This document shows, piece by piece, positions 31,752 to 39,411 of a DNA stretch of 42,776 nucleotides (position 1 is the first letter of the stretch; the number at the start of each line of letters is the position of its first letter). The notes beneath the pieces were generated by a model. It was not told where the DNA came from. It did no database searches and was given only the letters and a program-made list of their open reading frames with translations. The DNA is from Paenibacillus typhae (GTDB lineage Bacteria; Bacillota; Bacilli; Paenibacillales; Paenibacillaceae). Both the position numbers and the translations under genes were made by a program. The stretch spans positions 1-42,776 of the forward strand of contig NZ_FNDX01000050.1 of NCBI RefSeq assembly GCF_900099765.1, written 5' to 3'.

Positions 31752-32607
31752 GGTCGTGTCTGAAAACTCTTCATTGAGTCAATTTAAAAATGGAAGCCAC
31801 GTATACAAATGCCAAGAATGACTTGGCTAGTTTATCGTAGCGAGTAGCCACACGGCGAAAGTGTTTGATTTTATTGAAAAAGCACTCCACTAAGTGGCGT
31901 TCTTTATACCGATACCAATCGACGTTCCATGGGTTTTGACTATTCGCTTTAGGCGGGATGGTGTAGGATGCTTGTTTAGCTGTAATCCAATTCCGAATCG
32001 CTTCGGAGCCATAGGCTTTGTCGCCAAGAATATGACTTCCCGTAATATCTAGCTCCTGGAGCAATTCGATCGCTGGAACGCAATCATAGACTTGACCTCC
32101 CGTTAGAAGAAAAGTCAGAGGGTTTCCTAATCCATCGACGATAGTGTGCAGTTTGGTTGTCTTGCCGCCACGGCTGACGCCGATGTGCTGATTTACTTCG
32201 TGTCCGTCTGCGTTTTTTTTGCACCGGCACTGTGTTGATGGGCTTTGACCGATGTCGAATCAATGCTCAGGTTCTCAAAATCAGGTTCGACCTGAAGGGC
32301 TTGGAAGATCGCAACAAGCAGTCCGCTATCCCGCCACTTGCAGAAGCGACTGTACACCGTTTTCCATGAACCATAGCGTTCTTCCGGTAGATCGCGCCAG
32401 GCAGCGCCACTTCGAGCGATCCATAGAAAAGCGTTAAACATGGTTCGTTCATTTAATTTTGACGGACGTCCTGTGGTGTAGGGTGGAAACATATCCTTAA
32501 TTTGATCCCACTGTTCATCGCTTATTTCGTACCGTCTTTGACTCATGTTTGCTGCTCCATTCGTTTTTCTCAAATCTTCCCATAATTTTTAGTTTTCAGA
32601 CACGTTC
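31752..32607 (-). mobile_element. IS5-family (IS427-group-like) insertion sequence, complete
   Basis: 856 bases. The ends are imperfect inverted repeats: GGTCGTGTCTGAAAACT at the left and, read inward, GAACGTGTCTGAAAACT at the right. It is flanked by direct repeats TA (31750-31751 and 32608-32609) within a CTAA target, which fits the YTAR preference of the IS427 group. It encodes one transposase in two frames. Both ends and the transposase look intact, so it may be active. Confidence 0.9.
31771..32546 (-). CDS. IS5-family transposase in two frames joined by -1 frameshifting
   Basis: The first frame (ATG 32546 to stop 32193, 117 residues) has YEISDEQWDQIKDMFP, a typical IS5 DUF4096-like start, and the first catalytic Asp in LSIDSTSVKAHQHS. 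The second frame (ends 31771) has the second Asp in SHILGDKAYGSEAI and the Glu in ERHLVECFFNKIKHFRR. The frames overlap at a run of eight A (32213-32220, plus-strand T). A -1 shift there reads AAA AAA AAC and gives a 258-residue product with all three DDE residues. Transcript slippage would also work. It catalyses excision and insertion of the element. Confidence 0.88.
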
Positions 32608-32778
32608 TAATGAATAGTTATTTTCATTTATTTTTCTGATATGAATGCTCTCAGTAATCAATCCAAAGGATGTGCATAAACAGATAGTTACTAATGCTGC
32701 AGATACTTTTAGAAGGTTATATAACTTCATTATCTTCCTCTTATGAGTTATTTTTGCGCAAAGACTAATAATAATGAC

Positions 32779-33051
32779 CTACACTCCAATTATTGGAGAT
32801 ATATCAATTGAATAGGTCAACAGAAGCTGATAAAACAAAGCAAAAGTAAACAGAAGCAGCATGGATATAAATACGTATTTTAAGATAAGGAGCTTAACAG
32901 CGTATAGAGGCATTTTTTTAACAGTGATATGATATAAGCAGTTTCCTGCAATCATCATAAAGCATAACGGGATCAGTTTAACCGGAAGCAGGTAATACCA
33001 TTGAGGAACGCCCGTGCCCCATATGGATATGCAATATCCGAATAAATACAC
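32779..33051 (-). CDS. Small hydrophobic membrane protein, unknown
   Basis: 90 residues, almost entirely hydrophobic, with two or three membrane helices (YYLLPVKLIPLCFMMIAGN and the LLILKYVFISMLLLFTFALF region). The start is doubtful: GTG 33051 is used, but the only good ribosome site (AAGGAG near 33072) lies about 20 bases upstream, so initiation may be at another non-standard codon. No family recognised. It sits between the IS-disrupted gene and a secreted-protein gene. Confidence 0.5.
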   Translation of the reverse strand: MYLFGYCISIWGTGVPQWYYLLPVKLIPLCFMMIAGNCLYHITVKKMPLYAVKLLILKYVFISMLLLFTFALFYQLLLTYSIDISPIIGV

Positions 33052-33131
33052 CGGAACGTAATATTTAAGTCTCTCCTTAATTCCCTACACCTCCGATATT
33101 CCTAACTATGTGTAAACTGTACCTCATGATA

Positions 33132-33587
33132 TTACCGCTCCACATCGAAATAAAGTACATTCTGCTTCTGGTCAAAATAAAAATGGCCCGTGTAGCTGGA
33201 ACTCTTAATATAGGCATCAAAATCATCGCTGCTGCTCCAATGCTGAAGCCTGCCTTTAAAATCATACTGAAGTTTAGGAATGATCAGCTCGTTCTCCCAG
33301 ACATAGTCCTGTTTAAGCGCTGCAGCGGCAGCCTGGCTCAAAAACACATAGCCCCGCAGCACATAATTAGTCGGCCCAAAATCACCGCCGATGGTGCTTC
33401 CGCTCCAATAAACTTTATCGATGCCTGTCAGATTTGGGAAACGCTCGCTGATCGGTTTAATATCGGTCCGATAGCTTATTTCGGCTTGGCTTGAAGAATA
33501 CCCGGAGTACAGTGAAATACCGATAAGCAGAACAAGTATGACACTTAATGAGAGCAGCTTTTGCATCGTGTGAACTTTTATATTCAC
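33132..33587 (-). CDS. Hypothetical signal-anchored protein
   Basis: 151 residues. A hydrophobic N-terminus (MQKLLSLSVILVLLIGISLY) is a signal peptide or membrane anchor. Then comes a small mixed domain with DKVYWSGSTIGGDFGPTNYVLRGYVFLSQ and a C-terminus rich in Tyr and Phe (TGHFYFDQKQNVLYFDVER). GTG 33587 is 8 bases after AGGAGG. No family recognised. It is 28 bases downstream of the 298-residue hypothetical gene and probably follows it in the transcript. Confidence 0.65.
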   Translation of the reverse strand: MNIKVHTMQKLLSLSVILVLLIGISLYSGYSSSQAEISYRTDIKPISERFPNLTGIDKVYWSGSTIGGDFGPTNYVLRGYVFLSQAAAAALKQDYVWENELIIPKLQYDFKGRLQHWSSSDDFDAYIKSSSYTGHFYFDQKQNVLYFDVER

Positions 33588-33615
33588 TTTCTCTGCCTCC
33601 TTTTATTCGAATCGG

Positions 33616-34512
33616 TTAGGTCCCACCATCAATATCGTGTATTAGACTAAGCAGCATCCCCCTGGCACGCTCATGATCCTCCAGATTTGCTGAAATCGTC
33701 GGATAATCTGACAATCTTGGCTGGATAAAAGCATATGCCGGATAGCGCTCAAAAAAGCTTTTTTGTAACAAAGCACGCTGCCTCTCAGGAATCTCAGCAA
33801 TCGAGTTATGCATAACATAACTGACCGTTCCGGCGATTAACGAACAATATTCACTGAATTCTCCGTCGAACCATCCCTCTTTTAATTGTGCAAAAGCTTC
33901 TGCAAAATCCTCCTTCAAGCGTGCTGAATCCTGATAAGGAAATGAGCGGTGTAACGTTTTATAGACTAGTGTCAGCTCTTTACTAGCTGCTGATTGGTCT
34001 GACATACTATACTCCTCTCTAAATCCCCATACACGCGGCTCCTCCAATAAAAGCCAAAAATGAACCTCATCATATCCGCTGACCGTTGCTTCAACTAACA
34101 AGCCTTTATGAATACTGCGGTGACCGGCATGTGCAGCACATTCGTCATAACCGGCAAGTCCAAGGGCTTTAGTATCTGGAATGCTTACAATAACTCCATG
34201 CGGATAAAACACTTCTAAGTAGCCAATCACTTTGGTGCCCCGTGGAAAGGTACGTTTGGTTTCGAGCCAATCCGGCAGCTGCTCCTTGATCAGTTCGTCC
34301 CAGATTGCCTCGAATGTGGCTTTGGGGATGGGCCCAAGTTCAGGATCATCTAAAGCCAATTTATGCTCTGCCAGGAAAAACTCATCTTTTTTCACATTAG
34401 AAATCCGACTCGCCTTGCCCTCTTCCAAAAGCATTTGTCTATAGACTACGCCTTCGTCATCTGCTTCAAAATACCATTTTTGCCCGTCTGAATCGTACAG
34501 AAAGTAGATCAT
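33616..34512 (-). CDS. Hypothetical cytoplasmic protein in the immunity-like cluster
   Basis: 298 residues, soluble, no signal peptide. It begins MIYFLYDSDGQKWYFEADDEG, which looks like a small beta-sheet sensor-type start. A middle segment, FPRGTKVIGYLEVFYPHGVIVSIPD, suggests a beta-barrel domain, and the C-terminal half is helical (LKEDFAEAFAQLKEGWFDGEF). I do not recognise the family. Its ATG overlaps the Imm10-like gene stop by 4 bases (ATGA), so the two are translationally coupled and may act in one process. Confidence 0.7.
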   Translation of the reverse strand: MIYFLYDSDGQKWYFEADDEGVVYRQMLLEEGKASRISNVKKDEFFLAEHKLALDDPELGPIPKATFEAIWDELIKEQLPDWLETKRTFPRGTKVIGYLEVFYPHGVIVSIPDTKALGLAGYDECAAHAGHRSIHKGLLVEATVSGYDEVHFWLLLEEPRVWGFREEYSMSDQSAASKELTLVYKTLHRSFPYQDSARLKEDFAEAFAQLKEGWFDGEFSEYCSLIAGTVSYVMHNSIAEIPERQRALLQKSFFERYPAYAFIQPRLSDYPTISANLEDHERARGMLLSLIHDIDGGT

Positions 34513-34913
34513 GTCAGCCCTGCTTCAGCGTTTATTTCAAGCAGTTCTCCAAACATCTGCTTAAAAAGTACTCTACGCTCTTCTAATTTAAGTGCCCCCG
34601 GATCAAAATGAACCCGCACCATAGCTGTTTCACATTCCAATACCTCAGCAGCCGTTTCGTCCAGGCAAAATTCGATTGAGTCAGGTTTTAGCAGCACCTT
34701 TTCGATTCCGCCGTATTGCGACTGAGATTCATCTCTGTAAGTAATATGGATTTTATCAAAGCCCAGCGCCAGGTCCTGTTCATCGGGATGCATTGTTTTT
34801 TGGAGGAGAATATACTCTTGGGGCTCATATTGGTCGTCAGCGAAGCCTATCATTAGAACATCATTCTCGTCATCAGCCTGTGCGTATATAAAGTTTGCCG
34901 TAAATGTGCTCAT
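34509..34913 (-). CDS. Immunity-protein-like gene, Imm10 family type
   Basis: 134 residues. Features recalled from Imm10-type immunity proteins are visible: DDENDVLMIGFADDQYEPQEYILLQK near the start, DEQDLALGFDKIHITYRDESQSQYGGIEKVLL in the middle, and LEERRVLFKQMFGELLEI at the end. Such proteins protect a cell from a cognate polymorphic toxin of its own or a neighbour. ATG 34913 is 8 bases after GGAGG (the TTG at 34946 has none). No toxin gene is in the window, so it may be an orphan immunity gene. The family assignment is by eye only. Confidence 0.6.
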   Translation of the reverse strand: MSTFTANFIYAQADDENDVLMIGFADDQYEPQEYILLQKTMHPDEQDLALGFDKIHITYRDESQSQYGGIEKVLLKPDSIEFCLDETAAEVLECETAMVRVHFDPGALKLEERRVLFKQMFGELLEINAEAGLT

Positions 34914-35041
34914 CCTCTCCGCCTCCACGGTTCCTAATTTATTCAAATAAAAGATTCATTGTAAATAATTTCAACATCCATACAGGATAACCCTTCTCTT
35001 GTTCGTATTTGTAGTCAGATTATGGGGAATGGGGATAAGTA

Positions 35042-35090
35042 TGCAGAAAAAGAGCAGCGTTTCTCCAATTAAGGAAAACACTGCTCTGTT
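35042..35090 (-). terminator. Terminator after the pentapeptide-repeat gene
   Basis: On the minus strand AGAGCAGTGTTT pairs with AAACGCTGCTCT (one G-T pair) and is followed by TTTTTCTG. It ends the transcript about 13 bases after the shifted-frame stop at 35100. Confidence 0.85.
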
Positions 35091-35181
35091 ATGACACATC
35101 TAATTTTTCCGTTCTGTTTCCAGCCTCATTCTGATAAAATCAACACACTCCTGCATTAGTTCATGCAGCTGATCCGGCTCA

Positions 35182-35673
35182 TTATAAGTTCTTTTTATAA
35201 ATAGCACCTTGCTGCAACGGGTTAAATCCCTCAGGCCAAATAGTCGATTCATCGAAAAAAGCTTCTCGCAGGTTCGCACGATCTAACCCGCTACATCTGA
35301 GTACAGTGCCAAACAGCACCGCTCCCTGAAAATCAGCATCTCTAACATTTGCGCCAGTTAAATCTGCTTTTATCAAACTTGCATTTTTAAAGATAGCGTA
35401 GAGGCATGCTGCATTTATTAGTTTGGCACCATCCAAGACCGTATTGCTCATTTCACACATAATCAGTGCGGCCCCGCTAAGATCCGCTTGTGAAAGATTG
35501 GTGCCGCCTAGATCAGCATTTCTTAAAATTGCTTTACGGAAACTCGCTCTCCTCAAATCACAATTGTTCAAAATTGCCCTGTGCAAATCATAGCCATCTA
35601 AATTTGCTTCAACAAGTGAATCTGCATTTACGGTAATTGGATTTTCGTTAGCTAATGTATGTATCTTTACTAT
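35182..35673 (-). CDS. Pentapeptide-repeat protein with uncertain start and a probable C-terminal frameshift
   Basis: About 160 residues with A(D/N)LXX repeats: LRNADLGGTNLSQADLSGAA, ASLIKADLTGANVRDADFQG, and LDRANLREAFFDE. Such proteins form a right-handed four-sided helix. Roles vary and none can be assigned. The frame begins at ATA 35673, overlapping the upstream stop and placed well after AGGAGGAGGGAG, but ATA is a poor start; TTG 35586 has no ribosome site. The annotated stop at 35182 is 90 bases from the terminator. Dropping one A in the A5 run (35192-35196) would extend the frame to a stop at 35100 with an amphipathic helix. It is either decayed or carries a sequencing error. Confidence 0.7.
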   Translation of the reverse strand: MVKIHTLANENPITVNADSLVEANLDGYDLHRAILNNCDLRRASFRKAILRNADLGGTNLSQADLSGAALIMCEMSNTVLDGAKLINAACLYAIFKNASLIKADLTGANVRDADFQGAVLFGTVLRCSGLDRANLREAFFDESTIWPEGFNPLQQGAIYKKNL

Positions 35674-36245
35674 GTCTCCCTCCTCCTTTGACTCATTCTG
35701 CCGAGCTCATCTACAATAGTCTCTCGCACTGACTCAGGAGTTTTATTTTCCAGTGTTATAAGCCGCAAAAGCACACTCATTGTCTGCCGGAAGCTGACCG
35801 GACTTGATCCCACTTCCCCGTGAGCCCCGGTATAAATTCCTATCGTTCCTGATGGCAGGAGAATAGCGGGATCTTTAGATAACGTATGTATTTCATCGAA
35901 CATTGCAACAATATACTCCTCCGGAATTCCGCGTCTGACTACTTCTGGCTGTAAAGCAATTACATCTTCAATGATCTCATCATCGTTGCAGCCGATCCCG
36001 GCTTGAACCACCAGTTCGCCAGCATCAGACGGAAAATAGGTAATAACTATACAGGCGTAATTGCTAACCATCCGGGCAGCTAGTACAAGCTCTACTGTGA
36101 GCGTGCATTGTTTTGTACATGTATAGTTTATCAAGGGAAAGGTGCGCTCGACTCTCTCCCTCGCTGGGTAGGCCTCAAACGGAGGTTCATCCAGCCAAAC
36201 TCGGGCACGTCGATAACTGCCAAGGTCTTTGAAGTTCATCAGCAT
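35670..36245 (-). CDS. Hypothetical protein of the immunity-like cluster
   Basis: 191 residues, soluble, mixed alpha/beta. It opens LMNFKDLGSYRRARVWLDEP and has a central CTKQCTLTVELVLAARM segment and a C-terminal helical part (LRLITLENKTPESVRETIVDE) that ends in GRMSQRRRET. ATG 36245 follows CGGAGGAAC; the longer frame to 36437 overlaps the upstream gene and is not needed. An elongation-factor-P-like or DUF-type family cannot be named. It overlaps the pentapeptide gene by 4 bases and lies 31 bases after the 127-residue gene. Confidence 0.65.
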   Translation of the reverse strand: MLMNFKDLGSYRRARVWLDEPPFEAYPARERVERTFPLINYTCTKQCTLTVELVLAARMVSNYACIVITYFPSDAGELVVQAGIGCNDDEIIEDVIALQPEVVRRGIPEEYIVAMFDEIHTLSKDPAILLPSGTIGIYTGAHGEVGSSPVSFRQTMSVLLRLITLENKTPESVRETIVDELGRMSQRRRET

Positions 36246-36276
36246 ATGGGTTCCTCCGGGAAGTTGTTGAATGCAT

Positions 36277-36660
36277 TCATTCTTGTAGTTGGTTGTATCC
36301 GCCTTTATTAAGCAACAACTCTTCAAAATCACACGAGGCCACTGCTTTATAACCTCTTTCCCATAACCTTTCGAGCAGGCGTGATATTGTAGTAATATAT
36401 GTTTCTGTGCGAATACCTTTACTCGGTTCAATTTCAATTAAATATTTTGAGAACAAAAATCCGTCAGGGAGTACTTTCCTTTTTTGTTCGTTAAAATCAT
36501 CATTTCTTATAACATCGAGGTCACAAATACCATGGACTAAACTCGAATACGGCCCCGGTTGGCCACCAATAGCTCGGCTAATATCAGATAATACAATAGC
36601 TCTATCAAGGTCAGTATCCAAATAAATTTTGCAAAACAGATTTAAGTTGTGATGTGGCAT
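36277..36660 (-). CDS. Hypothetical protein, unknown family
   Basis: 127 residues, soluble. The start CKIYLDTDLDRAIVLSDISRAIGG and the segment DLDVIRNDDFNEQKRKVLPDGFLFSKYLIEIEP are the most distinctive parts, and a helix with TISRLLERLWERGYKAVASCD follows. This reads like a small ribonuclease-toxin-immunity or nucleic-acid-associated fold, but I do not recognise it. ATG 36660 is preceded by AGGTGAT. It belongs to a closely packed set of genes with the same direction and low GC content. Confidence 0.65.
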   Translation of the reverse strand: MPHHNLNLFCKIYLDTDLDRAIVLSDISRAIGGQPGPYSSLVHGICDLDVIRNDDFNEQKRKVLPDGFLFSKYLIEIEPSKGIRTETYITTISRLLERLWERGYKAVASCDFEELLLNKGGYNQLQE

Positions 36661-36686
36661 CTTATCACCTCATGATCAACGTCCGA

Positions 36687-37001
36687 TTATAAGTTAATAA
36701 TTTCATCACGCATCTTACATAGCAGCTCCGCTTCATTCATTGTTAACGGAAACAAATCACCATCTTCAAAAAGATTCTTCTCAGCTTCGTCATAACCGTC
36801 TGCGTGTTCTAAAACGTATGATTTTAATCCCCTAATAAAGGTTAGCTTTAAATACTTTCCTTCAGATGTATAAACGACGGTATTATTGATTATTATTTCT
36901 TTGTAGTTCAGTTCTTTAAGCAGTGAGATTATTTTAGTTTCCGTTTCCTTCCTTATGCGCCTCTGTTTATTCCAAATCCGCCTGTTCATTATATTTATCA
37001 T
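36687..37001 (-). CDS. Hypothetical protein, unknown family
   Basis: 104 residues, basic at the start (NRRIWNKQRRIRKETETKI), then beta-strand-rich (EIIINNTVVYTSEGKYLKLTFIRGLKSYVLEHADGYDEAE) with an acidic helical end. ATG 37001 is preceded by GGGGGTGG; the frame extends to 37034 without a better site. No family recognised. It lies 26 bases upstream of the 127-residue gene, consistent with an operon. Confidence 0.6.
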   Translation of the reverse strand: MINIMNRRIWNKQRRIRKETETKIISLLKELNYKEIIINNTVVYTSEGKYLKLTFIRGLKSYVLEHADGYDEAEKNLFEDGDLFPLTMNEAELLCKMRDEIINL

Positions 37002-37089
37002 AATCCACCCCCAAAGCAACCTTCTTCGCTGCACTTATCTTCCCCTCGCCTAACACCGATGCATCTGAATTGTTCTGTTCAACCTTCCT

Positions 37090-37551
37090 TTAAATAATCT
37101 TCACCAGCACACCTTCCAGTTTGTAATTCTCCAAATTATCAATATCTATCCATGGTAACTCAGATTCTCTTAAGCCGTAAAACCTTACCACAACATCATC
37201 ACCATCGTACGACAATATTAAATGAAAACTTCTTTCAGGATACTCTGCTTTTAGTTTTCGCTCCCATTCATTTAATAGGCTCAGCGCTGATTGTAATAAA
37301 GATACCGGCGTTACTTCCTGCGTAAATAGTGTATTCATATGGAGATGGTTGAAATCTGCTTCTATAGATGTCCGGTCATCGTAACGCATCGCGCTAAAAC
37401 TCTCCGGTAAGGTTACATTCTTTAGACTGTTCTCAAGTAATACACAATCCTCCCATAGTGTGAACGAACACCAAGTGGGTGCGACTTGCTGGATGTGATC
37501 GCTTTTATTAATACCTTTTATATAGCTCTTCATTAGTTTGTTCAGTAGCAA
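37090..37551 (-). CDS. Hypothetical protein, unknown family
   Basis: About 153 residues. Typical of small immunity-type proteins: VAPTWCSFTLWEDCVLLENSL near the start, then a helix QSALSLLNEWERKLKAEYPERSFHLILSYDGDDVVVRFYGLRESE and a short beta-strand end. The start is taken as TTG 37551, because AGGAGG lies exactly 7 bases upstream; the longer frame to 37605 overlaps that site. The sequence resembles no family I can name. About 88 bases separate it from the 104-residue gene. Confidence 0.65.
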   Translation of the reverse strand: MLLNKLMKSYIKGINKSDHIQQVAPTWCSFTLWEDCVLLENSLKNVTLPESFSAMRYDDRTSIEADFNHLHMNTLFTQEVTPVSLLQSALSLLNEWERKLKAEYPERSFHLILSYDGDDVVVRFYGLRESELPWIDIDNLENYKLEGVLVKII

Positions 37552-37661
37552 TTTTAAGCCTCCTGCAAGTTTATTTACCCAACGTTTGCTTACATTCGTC
37601 CACAATCCAACAGTTTAAATTTTCAGTGTAATGAGTCACTCTCGCTTACGGATTAACGCTG

Positions 37662-38030
37662 CTAGATTCTGCCTAATGCTTTATCAGCTTCTATTTGAAG
37701 CTGATACGTCTTAGTTCCCATGTATTTCCGCGCAGTTTCTAAAATCAACTTGTCATTTCCGAGAATTTCTAACACGGTAACTGAAAAAACGTTTATTAAG
37801 TGAGCATCTTCATCATTGGATATTCCTTCAAAAAATTCAAAAATGATTTCTAACAGATTGATGTTCCTCTCCTCTTTTAACAATTTTATTATTTCAGGCA
37901 TGAAGATGTCCTCGATTATGACAGTTTCTAGTACCTCATCGTGTAACGTAATGGATTCTCTATACGTAGCCTCAGTTGACGGTAAGAGCTCTAACATTTT
38001 TCTCATAAATTCTTCTGATTTTTCATTCAT
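37662..38030 (-). CDS. Hypothetical helical protein, DUF7674-like
   Basis: 122 residues, mainly helical: LNEKSEEFMRKMLELLPS-like start, then YRESITLHDEVLETVIIEDIFMPEIIKLL, LLEIIFEFFEGISNDEDAHLINVF and KLILETARKYMGTKTYQLQIEADKAL. HEAT-like helix pairs and the order fit proteins of a small Bacillales family (DUF7674 by memory), often found in immunity or defence clusters. ATG 38030 follows GGAG by about 10 bases. The longer frame to 38090 starts at TTG without a site. Confidence 0.6.
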   Translation of the reverse strand: MNEKSEEFMRKMLELLPSTEATYRESITLHDEVLETVIIEDIFMPEIIKLLKEERNINLLEIIFEFFEGISNDEDAHLINVFSVTVLEILGNDKLILETARKYMGTKTYQLQIEADKALGRI

Positions 38031-38160
38031 TAACACCGACTCCACAGTTAATTTACTGCCAATACTTGAATCATAATACTGTATCTGCAAATAATATAGC
38101 TCTAATGGACTCAGATGCTCTTATCAGCGGTGATTTACGCCAAAAACGTCTGTTTGGGAG

Positions 38161-38243
38161 GAAATAACGGCGCTGGGGTCCGTTAGAAATCTGAATAGTG
38201 GTCCAGAGTAAAAATAAGGGCTGTACGGTCCGTTAGCAGTCTC
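38161..38243. repeat. Two-copy imperfect tandem repeat, period 50
   Basis: GGTCCGTTAG occurs at 38177-38186 and again at 38227-38236, exactly 50 bases apart. The flanks are similar: GAAATAACGGCGCTG precedes the first copy and AAAATAAGGGCTGTA the second. I cannot tell whether this unit recurs in the genome. Confidence 0.55.
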
Positions 38244-38352
38244 CGGCACCTTCTTCAGCTACTGGAGCAGTCAAATCAGTGCGGATGCAGCGTGGAATCA
38301 GGTACCAGGCGTGTAACCGGTAGCTTTAACTCCATTCTCTTCATTCCAAAAG

Positions 38353-38379
38353 CAAAAAAAACGCCCCTCCCCAGGCGTC
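38353..38379 (-). terminator. Terminator of the gene ending at 38510
   Basis: ACGCC (38361-38365) and GGCGT (38374-38378) with an 8-base loop. On the minus strand TTTTTTTT follows. It lies about 130 bases beyond the stop. Confidence 0.6.
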
Positions 38380-38509
38380 TCTTACCACAATTTACTCACC
38401 CTCGTACGACACTATTAGTAGTAACCCGATCATTAAAATTTGCTCCGATAAATCTATAAATCTATCGGGTACTTTTTTAATTTTTAAAATCCGACAATTC
38501 ATTCGGGGA

Positions 38510-38956
38510 TTAATGTTTACTTAAATGTATGCTATTAAGTTTTTCTATTCCTTCTTCAAGAATAAATATTATGATTACGTTTGCTTCTGACTTGAGCCCT
38601 ATTTGAAGATTCTTGATAGTGTGCTTTTTATCTTCTATAAATCTGACATTAGAAATTTCAGTTTCCCCAACAAACTCCTTTAGACTTGTACTTTTATTTG
38701 GTAGCCACCCTTCAAGCAGTAATTGCTCCGGAATTTCCATAACTTCATCAAAGTATATGTGTATGGAAACAAGTTTTTCAGTTGTTTTGTCGCTAGTAAA
38801 TGAAAATTGTAATGAACCGTATTTCACAATGGTTGGTTTCTTGGATAAAGAGATGGCCTGCGGCTTTCCCAATAAACGTTCTAAAGCCTTCCTCTCCATT
38901 CCTATTGTAATCTCACCAAGTGTACCCGTTTCAATAAACCTTATTAAAGAAGTCAT
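38510..38956 (-). CDS. Hypothetical protein of the immunity-like cluster
   Basis: 148 residues, soluble. It has the pattern LGEITIGMERKALERLLGKPQAIS, then a beta-rich run (IVKYGSLQFSFTSDKTTEKLVSIHIYFDE) and a C-terminal half with VGETEISNVRFIEDKK. The start motif (gene-length repeats of ITIGM...LLGKP) is seen in other short Bacillales proteins of unknown role. ATG 38956 follows GAGGTGAAAG. It is first after the sigF region and has its own terminator about 130 bases past the stop. Function unknown. Confidence 0.65.
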   Translation of the reverse strand: MTSLIRFIETGTLGEITIGMERKALERLLGKPQAISLSKKPTIVKYGSLQFSFTSDKTTEKLVSIHIYFDEVMEIPEQLLLEGWLPNKSTSLKEFVGETEISNVRFIEDKKHTIKNLQIGLKSEANVIIIFILEEGIEKLNSIHLSKH

Positions 38957-39411
38957 TCTTTCACCTCATCAATTCTCTTTTTCTTCATACTTTTTTCAAC
39001 AAGAAATGTATTTTCCCTTCCTTTTGCTGATCATCCTCCTTAAAGGCAGTATTCCTGATCCTCCATCAAGCTCCCAAAAAGCAAAAAAAACCGCCCCTCC
39101 CGAGGCGGCTTAAACCATACCGTATACTGCACCCGTCACAGAAATCCCAAACCTTGCTTCATTCAGCTTGCAGTTGCAGTTTGCCTTTAGACTTAACACT
39201 TACGCGCTGATCACTTAAGCGTCTTAGCCTATCCCCTGCTGGTAGCTCACACTCTACCAAATCCGGATACCGTATTTCCTGTCGTTACAACTCGAATTAT
39301 CGTTGTTACAAGCACTAGACTCACCTGAACGCACTGCCCCAACCCTGCATTCACATGCCACTTTTACATTTTTTCCTGTCGGCTCCCACCCCGTTACGCT
39401 CCATGCCCCGC
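38957..39411. other. Intergenic stretch between the accessory cluster and sigF
   Basis: 455 bases with no gene. Only the terminator at 39083-39110 stands out. The part between 39115 and 39411 shows no reading frame with a ribosome site and no recognisable RNA. It may be remnant DNA left when the ancestral sporulation cluster was split. Confidence 0.6.
39083..39110 (-). terminator. Terminator downstream of the sigF operon
   Basis: CCGCC (39091-39095) and GGCGG (39104-39108) stem; on the minus strand TTTTTTTT follows. It is about 300 bases past sigF. Confidence 0.65.

Larger units (their letters stand above)
31345..32730 (-). pseudogene. Hypothetical secreted or membrane protein gene disrupted by an IS5-family element
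   Basis: The 5' part runs from ATG 32730 (after AGAGGAAG) to 32608: 41 codons encoding KLYNLLKVSAALVTICLC..., a signal-anchor-like start. The 3' part runs from 31749 to the stop at 31345: 134 residues with no known domain, including QSLGNPNRYVFYFDTENM and EGPDLAEREEEIPL. Removing the IS and one TA copy joins the two parts exactly in frame into 175 codons with no stop. The restored protein would have an N-terminal membrane segment and an external domain. It was translationally coupled with the downstream lipoprotein gene, so the two may work together. I do not recognise the family. Confidence 0.85.
38031..38509. other. Intergenic stretch with a tandem repeat and a terminator
   Basis: 479 bases without a gene. 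It contains the two-copy repeat at 38161-38243, a hairpin at 38353-38379 and AT-rich sequence from 38400 that probably belongs to the 3' side of the gene ending at 38510. No promoter for the 122-residue gene could be fixed. Confidence 0.6.

Noticed and set aside
38161..38243. Short repeats considered as a CRISPR array
   Set aside because: Only two imperfect copies, no regular spacers and no cas genes in the window.
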